Of a DNA stretch of 35,378 nt, positions 17,380 through 25,085 are shown piece after piece. The notes beneath the pieces were generated by a model. The model was not told the DNA's origin. It saw only the letters and a list, made by a program, of their open reading frames with translations, and ran no database searches. The stretch spans positions 12,221 through 47,598 of the forward strand of contig PLBS01000177.1 in NCBI GenBank assembly GCA_003134595.1. Reading direction: 5' to 3'. Position numbers and translations under genes: made by a program. Source of the stretch: Gallionella sp. (GTDB lineage: Bacteria; Pseudomonadota; Gammaproteobacteria; Burkholderiales; Gallionellaceae). Positions within the stretch are counted from its first letter, which is position 1, and every line of letters begins with the position of its first letter.

Positions 17380-17707
17380 CTCAATCCGCGCGTATTATTG
17401 ATTCGTTCGTTTGCGATTATTGAGTCGGCCATTACACCGCCGTCAGGAATTAAGGCTACAGATGGAGCAACGCCGTATTTGTAGGGTGGATAAGCGTAGC
17501 GCATCCACCAGCGTGGGCGTGGTGGATGCGCTACGCTTATCCACCCTACAGGTGTCGTCTTAATTTCTGACTGCTGAGTAAATAGTAAACCGTTCGCCCT
17601 GCGGTATCGAAGGGCGAAGCAACAGCCCGAACGGAAATGTTGTCGCAAATTATGGAATGCTCGATAAGAAAACAATTCGTGCCCGGCACTTTTATTCTTG
17701 TACCGCA
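17380..17707. repeat. Intergenic region holding a perfect 30-bp palindromic repeat pair
   Basis: Arms at 17480-17509 and 17521-17550 are perfect inverted copies (TGTAGGGTGGATAAGCGTAG...). Weaker outer arms (17442-17454, 17559-17571; 12 of 13) enlarge the palindrome to about 130 bp. The block interrupts a leader that is continuous in the related copies at 18217 and 19653: its halves are at 17373-17415 and 17669-17689. No gene is visible. Confidence 0.85.
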
Positions 17708-18208
17708 TCAAAATCCGAAGGTGAAGCTTAAGTCGGGATAGGTTTCTCTGCATGAACGGTAAACCGTCGCCTGGCAATCAAGGTAGACCTCTTGGACAAA
17801 GCCGAAACTGATGTAGGCATTGGACCCGGCAGCGACATTGATTCCTGCGCGTTCACCGACCGAATTGATGCCGGGCAGGCCCGCGACAGCGGTGTGGCGA
17901 TAAAACCCGCCGACATACGGCTGTATAGAAGATGTCTGATAGAAAACGTATTGTGCAAAAGGCGCGTACTTGGTGATACCGGGACCACCCCCCGACCAAT
18001 TCTCGAAGGACAACCCGACACCCAGCCCATCGAGAACGTAATGGCTCACGCTCGCCCCGATGACGAAATAATTATTGTCGAAGGCATAACCATTCCCTAC
18101 CATCAGTGAAAATTGAGTACGCCCCTGCCCGAACATCCCGCCCTCTGCGGCAGCACACACCGGAAAAGCCGACAATCCCAGCAGCATCGTTACAAGTAGT
18201 TTGTTCAT
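17708..18208 (-). CDS. Small outer-membrane beta-barrel protein
   Basis: A 166-residue secreted protein. The signal peptide MNKLLVTMLLGLSAFPVCAAA is followed by alternating strands such as QFSLMVGNGYAF, YFVIGASVSHYVLDGLGVGLSFENW and SIQPYVGGFYRHT, ending in phenylalanine (LSFTFGF), the outer-membrane assembly signal. Four cysteines lie late in the protein (DCQATVYRSC region has two). Function is unknown; PagL- and OmpW-like small barrels are the nearest types by eye. An in-frame ATG at 18223 would add MNHES, the first residues of the neighbouring DUF3820 protein, and the DNA upstream is also DUF3820-like. I take 18208 as the native start. Confidence 0.7.
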   Translation of the reverse strand: MNKLLVTMLLGLSAFPVCAAAEGGMFGQGRTQFSLMVGNGYAFDNNYFVIGASVSHYVLDGLGVGLSFENWSGGGPGITKYAPFAQYVFYQTSSIQPYVGGFYRHTAVAGLPGINSVGERAGINVAAGSNAYISFGFVQEVYLDCQATVYRSCRETYPDLSFTFGF

Positions 18209-18311
18209 TGATTCGTGATTCATCTCTTGAGCTCCACGATTTATTCGTTCGTTTGCATATCTTAAAACAATTCGAGCCTGGCACCATTATTAACAAAGAG
18301 CAGCAACAATT

Positions 18312-18453
18312 GTAGGAGCGGGCCATGCGGGTGCCCGGACATAACCAGCGACTTGGCGAGCGTTGTTTGCTCGCTTAGTCGAATGGCTAGTGGTTCCTTC
18401 AAAAGTTTTTCGTACCCGCGAACAAGAGAATCGCGGACATGGCCCGCTCCTAC
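18312..18453. mobile_element. MITE-like mosaic element, copy A (142 bp)
   Basis: Perfect 16-bp terminal inverted repeats GTAGGAGCGGGCCATG (18312-18327) and its complement (18438-18453). Inside lie GGGTGCCCGGACATAACC, a unit of the AACCAGCGACTTGG/TAGTCGAATGGCTAG repeat (18341-18396) and CAAAAGTTTTTCGTACCCGCG. Copy B at 30989-31157 has the same order on the other strand. Immediately beyond the right end is the 22-bp sequence shared with dprE1 (18453-18474). Confidence 0.82.
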
Positions 18454-18508
18454 GGGTGCCCGGCCAAAAGTTTTTCGGACAGATGGCTCAGCAGACGCAT
18501 CTGCCGAT

Positions 18509-19435
18509 TCAGGACTCTTTGGTGCGCACCGGTACCGGCTCCTTCGCAGCCCCGCCGATCTCAATGCGTTCGTATTCCGCGATCACCTGTGCACCCAACA
18601 ACAGCAGCGTGGCGGCCACTTCCATGCTGAGCAGCACGATGATGGCCGTAGTGAGCGAGCCGTACACCACGCTCACCTGCGACAGCGTGCCGAAATACCA
18701 GCCCAGCCCAAGGCGAATGAATTCCCACAGCAGTCCCGCCGTGACGCCGCCGATCAGTGCGTGATGCGCCGTCAGCCTGCCTACCGGCATGAAGTAATAG
18801 ATCGCGGAAATGAGCAGGATTTCCCCGAACACGCCGGCAACGTAAATCAGCCAGCGCGAGAAACCGCCCAGCGACCAGCTATGCCCCAGGATAACAATAT
18901 GCTCGCCACCCATCGCCATCAGGTCGACGATCACAAACGTGCCCACGAACAGCACCGTGCCGATGAAAAGAATGTAGCCGAAGGGCAGCAGCAACAGGGA
19001 AACGAGGATGTGCCGCTTGCGCCTCTCCACGCGGTGCAGAAAGATCACCGAGATCGCACTCTCCAACACCTTGAAACCGAGCGAGCTGAAAAACAGCATC
19101 GTGACGAGCAGCACCCAGCCGATCACCTCGCGGTGATCGAGGAACGCCTTCAACTCCATCACCACCGCCTTGCTTTTGCCCGGCACCACATACTCCAGCG
19201 CCGTGTTCAGCGTCGCCAGCAGCACGTCCTGGTCGATCACTTGCGACAGCGCGATCACAATCAGGATGAGCAGCGGCACAATGGAAAGCAGCGCGTAGTA
19301 CGCAACTGCGCCGGCGAGTAGCAGGCCCTGATTGGCCCGGAAGCCTTTCAGAACCTTGAGCGCGAAGGCGACAGGGTTTTTTATGACGTAGGCTGTTCTG
19401 GGATCGATGAGCTTCATGGGGTCGATAAGCTTCAT
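18509..19435 (-). CDS. YihY/virulence factor BrkB family membrane protein
   Basis: A 308-residue inner-membrane protein with about six hydrophobic segments and the YihY/BrkB pattern: LLAGAVAYYALLSIVPLLI near the N terminus, SSLGFKVLESAISVIF, YYFMPVGRLTAHHALIGG and YGSLTTAIIVLLSMEVAA. The family was once annotated as ribonuclease BN, which is not supported; its role is unknown and may be transport-related. The N terminus contains a tandem 18-bp duplication (MKLIDP twice), so both 19435 and 19417 are possible starts. Downstream it ends just after the repeat that abuts element A. Confidence 0.88.
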   Translation of the reverse strand: MKLIDPMKLIDPRTAYVIKNPVAFALKVLKGFRANQGLLLAGAVAYYALLSIVPLLILIVIALSQVIDQDVLLATLNTALEYVVPGKSKAVVMELKAFLDHREVIGWVLLVTMLFFSSLGFKVLESAISVIFLHRVERRKRHILVSLLLLPFGYILFIGTVLFVGTFVIVDLMAMGGEHIVILGHSWSLGGFSRWLIYVAGVFGEILLISAIYYFMPVGRLTAHHALIGGVTAGLLWEFIRLGLGWYFGTLSQVSVVYGSLTTAIIVLLSMEVAATLLLLGAQVIAEYERIEIGGAAKEPVPVRTKES

Positions 19436-19520
19436 AGGCTGCCTAGGTTAGCAGGTTGATACTATCGCGGCTAGCTTGCGTCCGATGTGCGATAGCGCAC
19501 ATTGAACTCAAAGATAGGCA

Positions 19521-19655
19521 TCAAAGAAGCCATGCACGAGAATACTCACAGACCAAGTTCCCTCTGAACTTGCAGTGCATCAGCGCCAACAGCAGACCGA
19601 TCTTTCCGTAAGGCTTCACGCGGGTGACCAAGCACTGCGAAGGATCGTGATTCAT
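19521..19655 (-). pseudogene. Internally deleted DUF3820 copy
   Basis: The frame begins MNHDPSQCLVTRVKPYGK and jumps directly to IGLLLALM, so the 26 residues between these points in the intact gene are missing. Another tail of about 18 residues follows to a TGA. The upstream DNA also matches that of the intact gene. In the rest of 19436-19817 I see only this copy, its leader (to about 19720) and the mntA promoter. Confidence 0.75.
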
Positions 19656-19761
19656 CTCGAGACCTTTCCGATTGATTCGTACATTTTCACACCAAAAAAC
19701 AATTCGAGCATTGCACTTTTACTTTTTTCTCGCTTACCACTTCGCTAGCCACTTCATTAGT

Positions 19762-19790
19762 GTGACTGCGCTCCCGCACTTGGCTATAAT
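19762..19790 (+). promoter_or_regulatory. Putative sigma-70 promoter of mntA-hepT
   Basis: A perfect TATAAT at 19785-19790 is preceded, with a 17-bp spacer, by GTGACT (4 of 6 to TTGACA). Transcription would start about 20 bp before the mntA ATG, and an AGGA ribosome-binding site lies in the short leader. Confidence 0.6.
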
Positions 19791-19817
19791 GCCCGAGAAC
19801 CACATAGGAACCAAGCC

Positions 19818-20108
19818 ATGCGCCCTTCCATAGCCCTGCAAACCCACCGTGAGGCGATCCGCGAGATTGCCCTGCGTCATCGCGTGCTCAATGTGCGCGT
19901 GTTCGGTTCAGTGCTGCATGGGAATGACACCGAAGACAGCGACCTCGACCTGCTGGTCGAACCCACATCCGAAACCACACTCATGGACATCGGTGCAATC
20001 CAACATGAACTCAAGAAATTACTGGGCATATCGGTAGATGTTCTTACTCCAAGGGCATTGCCAGACAGCTTTAAGGAACGTGTACTCGCAGAGGCAACTT
20101 TGATATGA
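19818..20108 (+). CDS. mntA: MntA-type minimal nucleotidyltransferase antitoxin
   Basis: A 96-residue nucleotidyltransferase-fold protein. The active-site signature GSX10DXD is exact: G30-S31, then D42 and D44 in SDLDLLVEP. In type VII toxin-antitoxin pairs, MntA neutralises the HEPN toxin HepT by adding AMP residues to a tyrosine near its RNase motif. The gene overlaps hepT by an ATGA (20105-20108), typical of the pair. A promoter lies directly upstream. Confidence 0.9.
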   Translation: MRPSIALQTHREAIREIALRHRVLNVRVFGSVLHGNDTEDSDLDLLVEPTSETTLMDIGAIQHELKKLLGISVDVLTPRALPDSFKERVLAEATLI

Positions 20109-20467
20109 GCAAGAGCGATGCTCTACGTTTGCCTGAATACCTCCGACATATCCTTGAGGCCATTGAGCGCATCAATCGTTACGTCGAAGATATGAGTGAG
20201 GTTGCATTCCTGAATGACCAAAAAACGCAGGACGCAGTGATCCGCAACCTTGAAATCATTGGCGAAGCCTCGCGTAACATCGATCGCTATCACAAACAAT
20301 TCGCCGACGAACACGATTACCTGCCGCTAGGAAACGCTTACGAAATGCGCAATGCGCTATCTCACGGCTACTTCAAGGTTGATCTGGAAATCGTCTGGAA
20401 GACCATTCAAACCAGCCTGCCGCAACTGCACAAGCAGATCAAACGGCTGCTCGATCAAATCAAGTAG
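20105..20467 (+). CDS. hepT: HepT-type HEPN ribonuclease toxin
   Basis: A 120-residue HEPN protein. The RNase motif Rx4HxY is MRNALSHGYF with R82, H87 and Y89; Y89 is the tyrosine position AMPylated by MntA in studied pairs. The N-terminal helices (LRLPEYLRHILEAIERI) and RNLEIIGEASRNI match the family. It should cleave RNA when free of MntA. Translational coupling to mntA by a 4-bp overlap supports a working pair. Confidence 0.9.
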   Translation: MSKSDALRLPEYLRHILEAIERINRYVEDMSEVAFLNDQKTQDAVIRNLEIIGEASRNIDRYHKQFADEHDYLPLGNAYEMRNALSHGYFKVDLEIVWKTIQTSLPQLHKQIKRLLDQIK

Positions 20468-20525
20468 ATCCCCGCTCCACCAACCTCCAAAACCCGACGT
20501 CGAAATCAACGAGCGCGGAACAAAT

Positions 20526-20807
20526 CTACGCGGCCAGCGCGGTCAGCATGCTGGCGATCTCTGCCGGATCATGTTCTAACTTCAGCCCGGTCTCGTCGCC
20601 GTCACACCAGACAACCGTCGCATCGTACTGGCCGTAATCGGCGATCTGGATGCGCACCGCCTTGCCTGTCGGGACGCTCATCCGCAGGTACAACCTGCCC
20701 CCCGCAATTGAGATGTTGGTGATCATGCAATCATGCCACTGGCCATCGACCAACAGCCTGGCCTTGGCGCGGGCCGGTTCGCGGGGATTATTACGTTTGT
20801 TTTCCAT
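20526..20807 (-). CDS. PilZ-domain protein, putative c-di-GMP receptor
   Basis: A 93-residue single-domain protein. Both c-di-GMP motifs are present: RxxxR as REPAR near the N terminus and N/DxSxxG as NISIAGG. The rest forms short strands (RIQIADYGQYDATVVWCD, TGLKLEH) as in PilZ barrels. It lies 18 bp after hslO and is probably cotranscribed with it. The cellular target is unknown. Confidence 0.88.
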   Translation of the reverse strand: MENKRNNPREPARAKARLLVDGQWHDCMITNISIAGGRLYLRMSVPTGKAVRIQIADYGQYDATVVWCDGDETGLKLEHDPAEIASMLTALAA

Positions 20808-20825
20808 ATCGAAAGCTCCCTCAGA

Positions 20826-21719
20826 TCAATGCACTGCGGCACTGCCGTCCAGCGCCACCCCTGATGCGAACACCTGCTCCGCATCCACCTTGTCGAACCG
20901 GTATTGGTGGTTGCAGAACTCGCAGATCACCTCCGCCACGCCCTGCTCGGCCAACACCGACTGCACCTCGTCCCGCCCCAGCATCTTCAGCATGCGCGCC
21001 ACCCTGTCGCGGGAGCACGAACACCTGAACGCCACCTGCTGGGTATCGAAGAGGCGCACATCCTCTTCGCCATACAGCCTGCGTATCAATTCCACCGCAG
21101 GCAGGCCGAGCAGCTCCTCGCTGCGCAGCGTATCGGTCAGCATCGTCACGCGCGGCCACATGTCTTCATCTTGTTCGTCAATAGCAAACCCGCCCTCGCC
21201 CGGCATCTTCTGCAACAACAGCCCCGCCGCACCCTGCTCATCCGCCGCCAGCCACAGGCGCGTCTCCAGTTGATCAGAGCGCAGCATGTAGTTCTGCAAC
21301 ACCTCGGCCACGCTGTCGCCATCCAGCGCGACGATACCCTGATAAGTCTGCCCGCCATCGCGCGGATCCAGCGTGATGACAAAACGCCCGTCGCCCACCA
21401 TCTGCGCAAAAGCGATCCCGTCCAGCTCGCCCTGCCACTTCGCCGTGGCGCGCACATTCAGCTCGCCGTCACACTCCACCACCAGCAGCGTCACCGGCCC
21501 CCGGCCCTGTATCTGCAAGATCAGCGAACCTTTCAGCTTCAGCGTCGCCGCCAGCAGCACAGCCGCCGCCATCAACTCGCCCATCACCGCGCGCAAGGAC
21601 GGGGGATAGTCGTGCCGCTCCAGCACAGCGCGCCAGGCATCATCGAGATGCACCAGCTCGCCGCGCACATGGGATTGTTCAAACAGGAAACGTTGCAGGG
21701 AATCGGGATGGGGTTTCAT
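20826..21719 (-). CDS. hslO: Redox-regulated chaperone Hsp33
   Basis: A 297-residue Hsp33. The N-terminal substrate-binding domain includes VRGELVHLD and GSLILQIQGRGPVTLLVVEC. The zinc-binding redox switch is intact: C-X-C in FRCSCSRDRV and C-X2-C in VICEFCNHQYRF. On oxidation with heat or hypochlorite the cysteines form disulfides and activate holdase function in the cytoplasm. An 82-bp piece of the gene is duplicated at 23018-23099 on the far side of the fic gene. Confidence 0.94.
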   Translation of the reverse strand: MKPHPDSLQRFLFEQSHVRGELVHLDDAWRAVLERHDYPPSLRAVMGELMAAAVLLAATLKLKGSLILQIQGRGPVTLLVVECDGELNVRATAKWQGELDGIAFAQMVGDGRFVITLDPRDGGQTYQGIVALDGDSVAEVLQNYMLRSDQLETRLWLAADEQGAAGLLLQKMPGEGGFAIDEQDEDMWPRVTMLTDTLRSEELLGLPAVELIRRLYGEEDVRLFDTQQVAFRCSCSRDRVARMLKMLGRDEVQSVLAEQGVAEVICEFCNHQYRFDKVDAEQVFASGVALDGSAAVH

Positions 21720-21810
21720 GGCTGAAATGATAACACGCAGGCCTGGGAGTTTTCGACGGGCGGCTTGGAGTAAATATCAGGCTCCGTCCCTGTTTCCCTG
21801 GGTTTCGGCT

Positions 21811-22878
21811 TCATTCATCGTTCAGGCTGATCTGAGTCAAAAGAGTAAACAAGGGGCGGTTGATATAAAAATTCGTGCGCCCGATTTTCTTCTTTTCCAC
21901 AAAACCATTTTTCGCCAACGTATCCAGATGCTTTGCTGCCGTGATCCGCGAAACCCCCAAGTCCTTTTCGACGAACTCGATCTTGGTATAGGGATAGCGA
22001 AACAGATTATTCAGCAACTCCTGGCTGTACATTCTTGGCAACTCTTTGCGCAGCCGCTGCTTGGTCGCCTGCATCAGCTCGCGCAAATCCCTGATCAACC
22101 TGATCTCACTCCTGGCAGTCAGCGCCACGCCCTTCACGATGTAAACACACCAGTCCGCCCAGTCATGCGACTCGCGCGTAGATTGCAGCAAGCGGTAATA
22201 CTGATCCTTGGTCGCGGTGATATAACGGCTCAAATACAATACCGGCAAATCCATCAACCCGTCGCGTTGTAGCATCAGTAGATTCAAAATACGCCCGGTG
22301 CGCCCATTGCCATCGTAAAACGGATGGATGCTCTCGAACTGGTGGTGCGCGATCGCCATGCGCAGCAACGGGTCAAGCTCGTCATCTGCATGGATGAAAT
22401 CCACCAGTTGCGTCATCAGCTTCTCTATCAGCACGGCGTCCTGCGGCGGCTCATAGACCACCGCCCCCGTCGTCTGATTCTTCAGCACCGTGCCCGGCAC
22501 TTTCCTGAACCCGGCGTTGTTCTGCTCGACCTCTTCCTGCACCCGCAAGATCGTGCCCATGCGGATCAGCCCGGAATTCACCACATCGGTAAACCCCACC
22601 TTCAAGGCCGAGATGTAGTTTTGCACCTCCTTGGCCGCAGGCGAAGCCGAGCTGCTCTGGTCATAAGCGTACAGCTCGTCATGCGTGGTGATGATGTTCT
22701 CTATTTCCGAACTGTCTTTCGCCTCCTGAATGGCAAGCGTATCCAGCAAGATGGCGCGGTTAGGCAGCGACTCGCACAAGCCCTTCAGCTCCGCCAGATG
22801 ACGATGCGCCTCGGCCAGGCTCCGCCACACCGCCTTGACCTCAAGGCTGGCGGGGCTGGGAATATCCAGTTCGGTCAT
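21811..22878 (-). CDS. Fic family AMP-transferase with N-terminal inhibitory motif and C-terminal winged helix
   Basis: A 355-residue Fic protein. The active site is HPFYDGNGRTGR (H185-R196), the full HxFx(D/E)GNGRxxR motif. An (S/T)xxxE(G/N) inhibitory motif is present as SSEIEN (S56, E60, N61), which makes it a class II, self-inhibited Fic. The C terminus is a winged helix (EFVEKDLGVSRITAAKHLDTLAKNGFVEKKK), so the protein probably also binds DNA. It likely transfers AMP to a hydroxyl side chain of an unknown target, possibly itself. AGGGGGAAG lies just before the ATG. Three related half-sites upstream (22895-22969) make autoregulation plausible. It lies between hslO and a duplicated piece of hslO, which suggests acquisition. 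Confidence 0.92.
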   Translation of the reverse strand: MTELDIPSPASLEVKAVWRSLAEAHRHLAELKGLCESLPNRAILLDTLAIQEAKDSSEIENIITTHDELYAYDQSSSASPAAKEVQNYISALKVGFTDVVNSGLIRMGTILRVQEEVEQNNAGFRKVPGTVLKNQTTGAVVYEPPQDAVLIEKLMTQLVDFIHADDELDPLLRMAIAHHQFESIHPFYDGNGRTGRILNLLMLQRDGLMDLPVLYLSRYITATKDQYYRLLQSTRESHDWADWCVYIVKGVALTARSEIRLIRDLRELMQATKQRLRKELPRMYSQELLNNLFRYPYTKIEFVEKDLGVSRITAAKHLDTLAKNGFVEKKKIGRTNFYINRPLFTLLTQISLNDE

Positions 22879-22894
22879 GCTTCCCCCTGCAGGA

Positions 22895-22969
22895 ACGTGA
22901 TAAGAAATCTGGATTATCTTAACACGTCAGCCAGAACGTATATAAAAATCCTTGATTTCTTATCACGTC
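22895..22969 (-). promoter_or_regulatory. Operator-like array upstream of fic
   Basis: Two exact inverted half-sites, ACGTGATAAGAAATC (22895-22909) and its complement (22954-22968), surround a third related site at 22912-22928 (GACGTGTTAAGATAATC on the gene strand, same direction as the distal one). The near site is 17 bp before the fic ATG. The Fic winged helix is the obvious candidate binder; this is inference. Confidence 0.65.
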
Positions 22970-23017
22970 ACCGGCGATACGTTCAAAAATCGGCATTTTC
23001 TAAACAGATCATTTAAA

Positions 23018-23099
23018 TCGCCCTGCCACTTCGCCGTGGCGCGCACATTCAGCTCGCCGTCGCACTCCACCACCAGCAGCGTCACAGGCCGCCGGCCCT
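23018..23099 (-). pseudogene. 82-bp duplicated fragment of hslO
   Basis: Matches 21427-21508 inside hslO with three mismatches in 82 bp. It encodes nothing by itself here, and the orientation is the same as in hslO. No other gene is visible in 22970-23156. Confidence 0.9.
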
Positions 23100-23156
23100 T
23101 GGATCAATCGAATCTGACCCTATCGATTCGCTTATCGATTCCGCTTAAGCCGCCAA

Positions 23157-23561
23157 TCATCTCAACGTCAGGAGAACGACCAGCTCGGAATATTGCTTCA
23201 GCACCCCATCCGTGGTGAGCAAATAGGCGGGCAGCGACTGCGCCTGTGCGACCAGCAAACGGTCGAACGGGTCGCGGTGATGCCAAGGCAAAGCCGCAAC
23301 CGGATAACAATCTTCGCCCTTGACCATCAGCTCGTCGAAGCCTGTCTCCAGAGCAAGGCGATGGATGTCCTGCGGAGAAAAATCGAAATCCGCCCGGTTC
23401 AACGAACGTTTGATTGCCACCTCCCAGATGCTGGCCGCACTGAAATAGACTGTATTGGATGGATCGGATAATCCGGCTGCCACCTCCTGCGGCAGCCGTT
23501 CCGGGGCGAGCAGCGCCGCAAGCAGCACATTAGTATCGAGCAGATATACGTGCCCGGCCAT
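23157..23561 (-). CDS. PIN-domain ribonuclease toxin (VapC-like)
   Basis: A 134-residue PIN protein. The acidic residues are D9 (LLDTNVLL), E47 (SIWEVAIK), D97 and D100 (HRDPFDRLLVAQA), and D118 (LTTDGVL). It should cleave RNA with magnesium, with typical VapC targets being tRNA or rRNA; its target here is unknown. Its ATG follows the antitoxin stop codon directly (TAG then ATG), so the two are translated as a pair. Confidence 0.9.
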   Translation of the reverse strand: MAGHVYLLDTNVLLAALLAPERLPQEVAAGLSDPSNTVYFSAASIWEVAIKRSLNRADFDFSPQDIHRLALETGFDELMVKGEDCYPVAALPWHHRDPFDRLLVAQAQSLPAYLLTTDGVLKQYSELVVLLTLR

Positions 23562-23804
23562 CTACTTTCCCTGCTCAAACATGGCCGCAATTTCGGCGGC
23601 ATCCAGACTGTCGAAGTTTTCCGGAAAAGTAAATTGCTTCTTGCCCAACCCCAACTTGCGTGGCTGGCTGATGGCAGTCCTCAATCCCAACAGGCGCGCC
23701 ACCGGCTTGCCCGCGCGGGCAATCACGATCTCCTCACCCGCCTCTGCCTGTTCGACAAAGCGGGAAAATTGGGTCTTGGCTTCGTGGATATTGACGGTTC
23801 GCAT
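23562..23804 (-). CDS. Phd/YefM family antitoxin
   Basis: An 80-residue antitoxin: MRTVNIHEAKTQFSRFVEQAEAGEEIVIARAGKPVARL is the Phd/YefM DNA-binding domain. The variable C terminus (FDSLDAAEIAAMFEQGK) should wrap the toxin. The ATG at 23804 gives the usual MRTVN start; an in-frame ATG at 23816 would add four residues and lies in the operator palindrome. It likely represses its own operon at the site just upstream. Confidence 0.88.
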   Translation of the reverse strand: MRTVNIHEAKTQFSRFVEQAEAGEEIVIARAGKPVARLLGLRTAISQPRKLGLGKKQFTFPENFDSLDAAEIAAMFEQGK

Positions 23805-23814
23805 GATGCATCTC

Positions 23815-23852
23815 ACTCAAGTTAAGTGGACTAATCTTAGTCCGATTTGAGT
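23815..23852 (-). promoter_or_regulatory. Palindromic operator of the phd/PIN operon
   Basis: A perfect palindrome GGACTAA-TC-TTAGTCC (23828-23843) is nested within ACTCAA (23815-23820) and TTGAGT (23847-23852). It lies 11-48 bp before the antitoxin start, where Phd-type operators are normally found. Confidence 0.65.
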
Positions 23853-24006
23853 TATTAAACAAGCGGCGTTTCTCTGGCGGCTCAGCCTTGGGGCTGGAAT
23901 GGGGCTCCGCCCCTGAATTGCACTCTAAAAAGAAGTCACTTTGTGGCAGCGGTTCACAGGCTTGCGGGGATTTTCATTCGGGGTGAAGCGGGCCAACATA
24001 GCTTTG

Positions 24007-24867
24007 TCAGTTAATCGCCACAATTCCACGACATTTAGGATAGCTGCTACAGCCCCAGAAAAGATTGCCAGCATTGGCGCCTTGCTTGGCTGTCCGTTTT
24101 ACCATGGCACTGCCACAGTTCGGGCAGCTCGGGTCAGAAGTTGCACCCGATGAACTTTGAGGCGTGCGCTGCGGCGTGGTTGTAGTGGCTTGAGGTTGAG
24201 GTTGAATTTTCTTGATCATGGCCGTCAATTCAGAACCGTCGATCAGGTCAATGTTTCTTCCCTCCGCGAAGGATTTTGCCTCCTGCGTAAAAACGCCTGA
24301 TGTCACCACGAAGCCGCCTGCCGCGCCCCCTGCTGCCATGACGCCATATAACTCACGAATGGTTGTAACGCCGACCTTGTACGCTTTCCACTGCTTGCAT
24401 TGAACCAGAAATTTCTCGCCGTCTTTTCTCAGGACAAGATCGACACCACCATCGGCGCCGCCACCGCCAGTTTCGGAAACCGTGTATCCCATGCGACGAA
24501 ATGCCTCGCCCACCAGCAATTCGAATTCCTGCCAATTCATTCCATTGAGTACTGAAGGAGAAGAGCCTCCCTGAACATCTGTGAATAGCACGGCCCGTTT
24601 ATGCTTCCCATAAGCGGATATGCCAGCACCAATAACGAAAGCGAAGGGAAGCAGGTATTGCCCAATCATCGCAAGAGTCTTGCCGAGTTGGTGTGCAACG
24701 TTAGCGCCCAGTTGCGCAACCGAAATTGACTGCGCTACCTCAGCGGTTGCGTAGTGGTGGAGGACGAAGTATGCAATGAGCGCCAGGAGTACGCCTACCC
24801 ACCATGGAAGCATGGCGGCAATGTCGATCAAGTCTTCGAACGTGCTTTGTTTTTTCTTTCTAGTCAT
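24007..24867 (-). CDS. Membrane-anchored Mrr-like nuclease with C-terminal zinc ribbon
   Basis: A 286-residue three-part protein. Two membrane segments lie at about 22-37 and 66-85. The Mrr_cat restriction-endonuclease fold follows (MNWQEFELLVGEAFRRMGY, then GGVDLVLRKDGEKFLVQCKQWK with D143 and the Q156-x-K158 pair, then GFVVTSGVFT). A topoisomerase-type C4 zinc finger closes the protein (C248, C251, C273, C279). It probably cuts or binds DNA at the inner membrane, perhaps acting on incoming or modified DNA; that role is inferred. It is divergent from the DUF3883 gene, with a 218-bp gap in which I see no gene. Confidence 0.88.
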   Translation of the reverse strand: MTRKKKQSTFEDLIDIAAMLPWWVGVLLALIAYFVLHHYATAEVAQSISVAQLGANVAHQLGKTLAMIGQYLLPFAFVIGAGISAYGKHKRAVLFTDVQGGSSPSVLNGMNWQEFELLVGEAFRRMGYTVSETGGGGADGGVDLVLRKDGEKFLVQCKQWKAYKVGVTTIRELYGVMAAGGAAGGFVVTSGVFTQEAKSFAEGRNIDLIDGSELTAMIKKIQPQPQATTTTPQRTPQSSSGATSDPSCPNCGSAMVKRTAKQGANAGNLFWGCSSYPKCRGIVAIN

Positions 24868-25085
24868 GAAACTTTCTCCAGCAGGTATGGACAGGATACC
24901 GTGGTCTGTCCCCGGTTATTCGGTTATTCCGCAGGACTTAACATGCGGCCTTTCCTTTGGCGCGCTGATGTGTAAAATGCTCCACGAAGTTTAGCTTGCG
25001 CGACTACGCCCGTGAACAAACAGACTGCGCTTGCCAGAGACATGAAACAATCGCAAATATTTAGACTAAGCGGAACTAAATTATC

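Noticed and set aside
18353-19321. Plus-strand frame of 322 codons opposite the YihY gene
   Set aside because: His/Gln-rich antisense translation; the minus-strand gene has clear membrane segments and family motifs.
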